From NCBI GenBank assembly GCA_963720945.1, contig CAVRHH010000033.1, positions 290,894 to 354,893 of the forward strand: a DNA stretch of 64,000 nucleotides, in the 5' to 3' direction. Origin of the DNA: Bog-532 sp963720945. GTDB taxonomy: Bacteria; Actinomycetota; Actinomycetes; Streptosporangiales; Streptosporangiaceae. The notes under the pieces were generated by a model, which worked only from the letters and a program-made list of their open reading frames with translations, made no database searches and was not told the origin of the DNA. The position numbers were made by a program, and so were the translations under genes. Of this stretch, positions 62,436 to 64,000 are shown piece after piece (position 1 is the first letter of the stretch; each line of letters starts with the position of its first letter).

Positions 62436-62758
62436 CCTGTCCGCTTGGCCGGCCGGAAATGAGGTGGGGAACGCAGCAGGCGGCCGCGTTGTAACTAGAC
62501 GCAGGCGCTAGCGGGAGACGGTGAGCGGCTGGACGCTGACGCTGCCTACGCTCCATCCGGGCGGCCACAGGCCCGATAACGCGATAACGCCGCAGGCCGC
62601 AAGCCAGGGCAGCGTTACCGGGCGTTATCGGCGAGCGCGTATCCGCAGGCAGACGGGCTGTAGGCGATGTTTAACGCTTACGGGCCTGACAGCGCGGCAC
62701 CGGGTCCGCTGACCGCTCCGGTCTCGCCTACCTTCTACATCTCGCTACCTTCTTACAT
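62436..62758. other. Non-coding region with GATAACGC motifs
   Basis: No gene seen. Between 62573 and 62631 two direct and two inverted copies of a CGATAACGC-like motif occur. The remaining sequence looks like a promoter region for the following gene, though the start codon at 62759 has only ACAT before it. Confidence 0.45.
62573..62631. repeat. Four GATAACGC-type motifs in inverted arrangement
   Basis: CCGATAACGC at 62573-62582 and GCGTTATCGG at 62622-62631 form perfect inverted arms; GCGATAACGC at 62581-62590 and GCGTTACCGG at 62612-62621 lie between them. This could be an operator array or part of an origin or recombination site. Confidence 0.55.
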
Positions 62759-63295
62759 ATGGACGAGAGCGAGGGAGAACCGCCGGGCTGGCTACAGCCG
62801 ATACGGGACCAGCTGGCACAGGCAGTGGCGGCCCAGCTCGCGCCTGTGACCGAAGCGTTCCAGGCGCTTGCCGCTCAGCTCGTGCAGCAGGTCGCGGATC
62901 AGCTCGCGCAGGACATCACGGAGCAGGTCGCGCTCGCGCTGAACGCGGGGATCGTCCAGCTCACCGCAGGAGTGTTGCAGCAAGCCCGGCCGCCCAGCGT
63001 GGTTGCCAGCGGCGGCCTGGAGATGCCGGCGATCAGAATCGTCGCGGTAGGCGACGTAGGCACGGCCACGGAGACCGCGTCGGTAACCGTGGTGGAGAAC
63101 TTCCGTTCTGACCGCTCCGGCACAGTGGACCCGTACCTGTACGCGGCGATTCTCCTCGTGCTGGTCGCGCTGGTCATGCCGGCCGCCCAGGAGCTTCTGC
63201 CATCGGAGGTCCGCGACATGCTGAACGGCTACTACGCCACTATCGGCCTAGCGCTGGCCGTTATCTGGCGGATGAACGACAACCGCAAGCGCTGA
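62759..63295 (+). CDS. Uncharacterised protein with amphipathic helix and C-terminal membrane segments
   Basis: A 178-residue protein: helical, Gln/Ala-rich residues ~10-80 (repeated LAAQLVQQVADQLAQDITEQV), a middle domain, and two hydrophobic helices near the C-terminus (AAILLVLVALVMPAAQELL and YATIGLALAVIWRM). No function recognised. The layout of an oligomerising N-terminus with membrane segments is seen in phage or defence effectors, but nothing here supports that specifically. Confidence 0.55.
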   Translation: MDESEGEPPGWLQPIRDQLAQAVAAQLAPVTEAFQALAAQLVQQVADQLAQDITEQVALALNAGIVQLTAGVLQQARPPSVVASGGLEMPAIRIVAVGDVGTATETASVTVVENFRSDRSGTVDPYLYAAILLVLVALVMPAAQELLPSEVRDMLNGYYATIGLALAVIWRMNDNRKR

Positions 63296-63359
63296 CCATG
63301 CGTCCGTCAGCACCGGGGCCCGCCTGCTACTCCCCTATCCGGGAAACGGCGGTTGCCGC

Positions 63360-63713
63360 TCATCGACGATCACCGCGTTTAGCTTTGGCCCGGTCACGCA
63401 GGTTCATCCGTGCCGCAGGAGGTCCAGGTTGGAACCTGACGACCGGGTCTCGGATTCGACAACTCGGCAGGAAGGGCACCTGACGGATATTGACTTGAAC
63501 GTTGCCGACGGCATGGATGACGGGAACAGGCGGATCGTGCAGGGCCATCGATTCAAAGGCCGACACAACCGAGGCGGCCATGCCGACAGCCGCGATTATC
63601 TGCGCCAGGTTGCGATGCCAGTTCTGGTTCCGTGCCTGGGCGTGCCGGGGTGCATACCGTTTGGCTCTTCTGGCACGGGTTGATTGCTTGGCTACTGAAG
63701 TCGCACCAGTCAT
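63360..63713 (-). CDS. Doubtful hypothetical ORF
   Basis: A 117-residue frame (from ATG 63713) with a basic N-terminus and a hydrophobic segment (LAQIIAAVGMAASVVSAF). It has a lower GC content than its neighbours and no recognised family. Could be non-coding. Confidence 0.25.
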   Translation of the reverse strand: MTGATSVAKQSTRARRAKRYAPRHAQARNQNWHRNLAQIIAAVGMAASVVSAFESMALHDPPVPVIHAVGNVQVNIRQVPFLPSCRIRDPVVRFQPGPPAARMNLRDRAKAKRGDRR

Positions 63714-63794
63714 GCCTACGTTGCCCCCGCGGAGACGGCCTCTCATTGGGCCGTACAAATCGCGGGCGCCCCCCATCAGACGGCCGTTGACCTT

Positions 63795-63817
63795 CCTAGC
63801 GATCCTTGGTCGCTAGG
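63795..63817. terminator. Hairpin CCTAGCGA-N7-TCGCTAGG near the right edge
   Basis: Perfect 8-bp arms with a 7-base loop; no T tract follows. It may be a terminator or a protein site. The remaining ~180 bases to the edge show no gene. Confidence 0.4.
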
Positions 63818-64000
63818 CAGGCGATCAAGACGCTGCGAATCTCGCAGACTGGTGGACCGGGGATCTCACGACTGACTGATTACTTCCGCTCGCCAAGTTA
63901 CGGAGCCCTCCTACCGGCTCCTCGCCGGACGTCCTTAAGAGCACTCGAAACCTGGCGCTATCGGGCTCGCGGCATGCAATAAACATGTTTAACTGTGGCG

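Overview
The window is about 64 kb of very GC-rich DNA from an F420-making actinobacterium. Two WhiB regulators (one WhiB7 type), FbiA/FbiB/FbiC, a mycoredoxin, an ANTAR protein, DUF397 and DUF3499 relatives, and frequent GTG starts all point to Actinomycetota. A Streptosporangiales-like lineage is a guess. No rRNA, intact tRNA or CRISPR array was seen.

Region 1 (1-40.8 kb) looks like chromosomal backbone. It opens with the 3' end of a uracil-DNA glycosylase, ahcY with a degenerate SAHase-like paralogue, a MerR regulator and a CDF transporter. Next come SIS isomerase-Trm112-phosphomannomutase, DUF3499, a metallopeptidase-family gene, WhiB and fbiA-fbiB, the order known around whiB2/fbiAB in mycobacteria. 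After fbiB sits a two-gene accessory insertion: a SIR2-STAND-TPR protein overlapping a small membrane protein. Then follow fbiC, an alkylbase DNA glycosylase, NDP-mannose synthesis, a glycosyltransferase and a methyltransferase. The second conserved block (PDZ/Lon YlbL, MoaE, SDR, DUF2342, ThiF-like, AarF, WhiB7, UvrD2, mycoredoxin, ANTAR) matches the mycobacterial whiB7-uvrD2-mrx1 neighbourhood. WhiB7 has a long leader with an upstream ORF and mutually exclusive hairpins. The tail of the region holds a hydrolase/TetR pair with two operators and an orphan C5 DNA methyltransferase.

Region 2 (about 41.2 kb to the right edge) is accessory. It begins at a 3' fragment of a tRNA-Gly(UCC) gene on the minus strand, read here as the attachment scar of an integrated element extending rightwards. 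It holds a membrane-anchored HNH nuclease, a broken DUF397 gene, a Clp-N/HTH pair with its own operators, and an eight-gene minus-strand cluster (55.7 to 44.0 kb) resembling a Tcp/VirB-type conjugation apparatus: TcpC, TcpD-like, TcpE, a MinD-like ATPase, a VirB4-like ATPase, a VirB6/TcpH-like channel, a small anchored protein and a transglycosylase/NlpC-P60 hydrolase. No relaxase or FtsK/VirD4 coupling protein is visible. Beyond 56 kb the DNA is decayed: face-to-face gene fragments, toxin-antitoxin-like modules (HicB-like, DUF4258/DUF2283, RelE/antitoxin), a duplicated 120-bp segment, and a truncated, frameshifted tyrosine integrase.

Two patterns recur. Several genes carry short tandem repeats that copy the stop codon itself. 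Six or so genes carry single-base frame breaks, mostly in GC runs, which may be sequencing errors or real decay and should be checked against reads before the genes are called pseudogenes.
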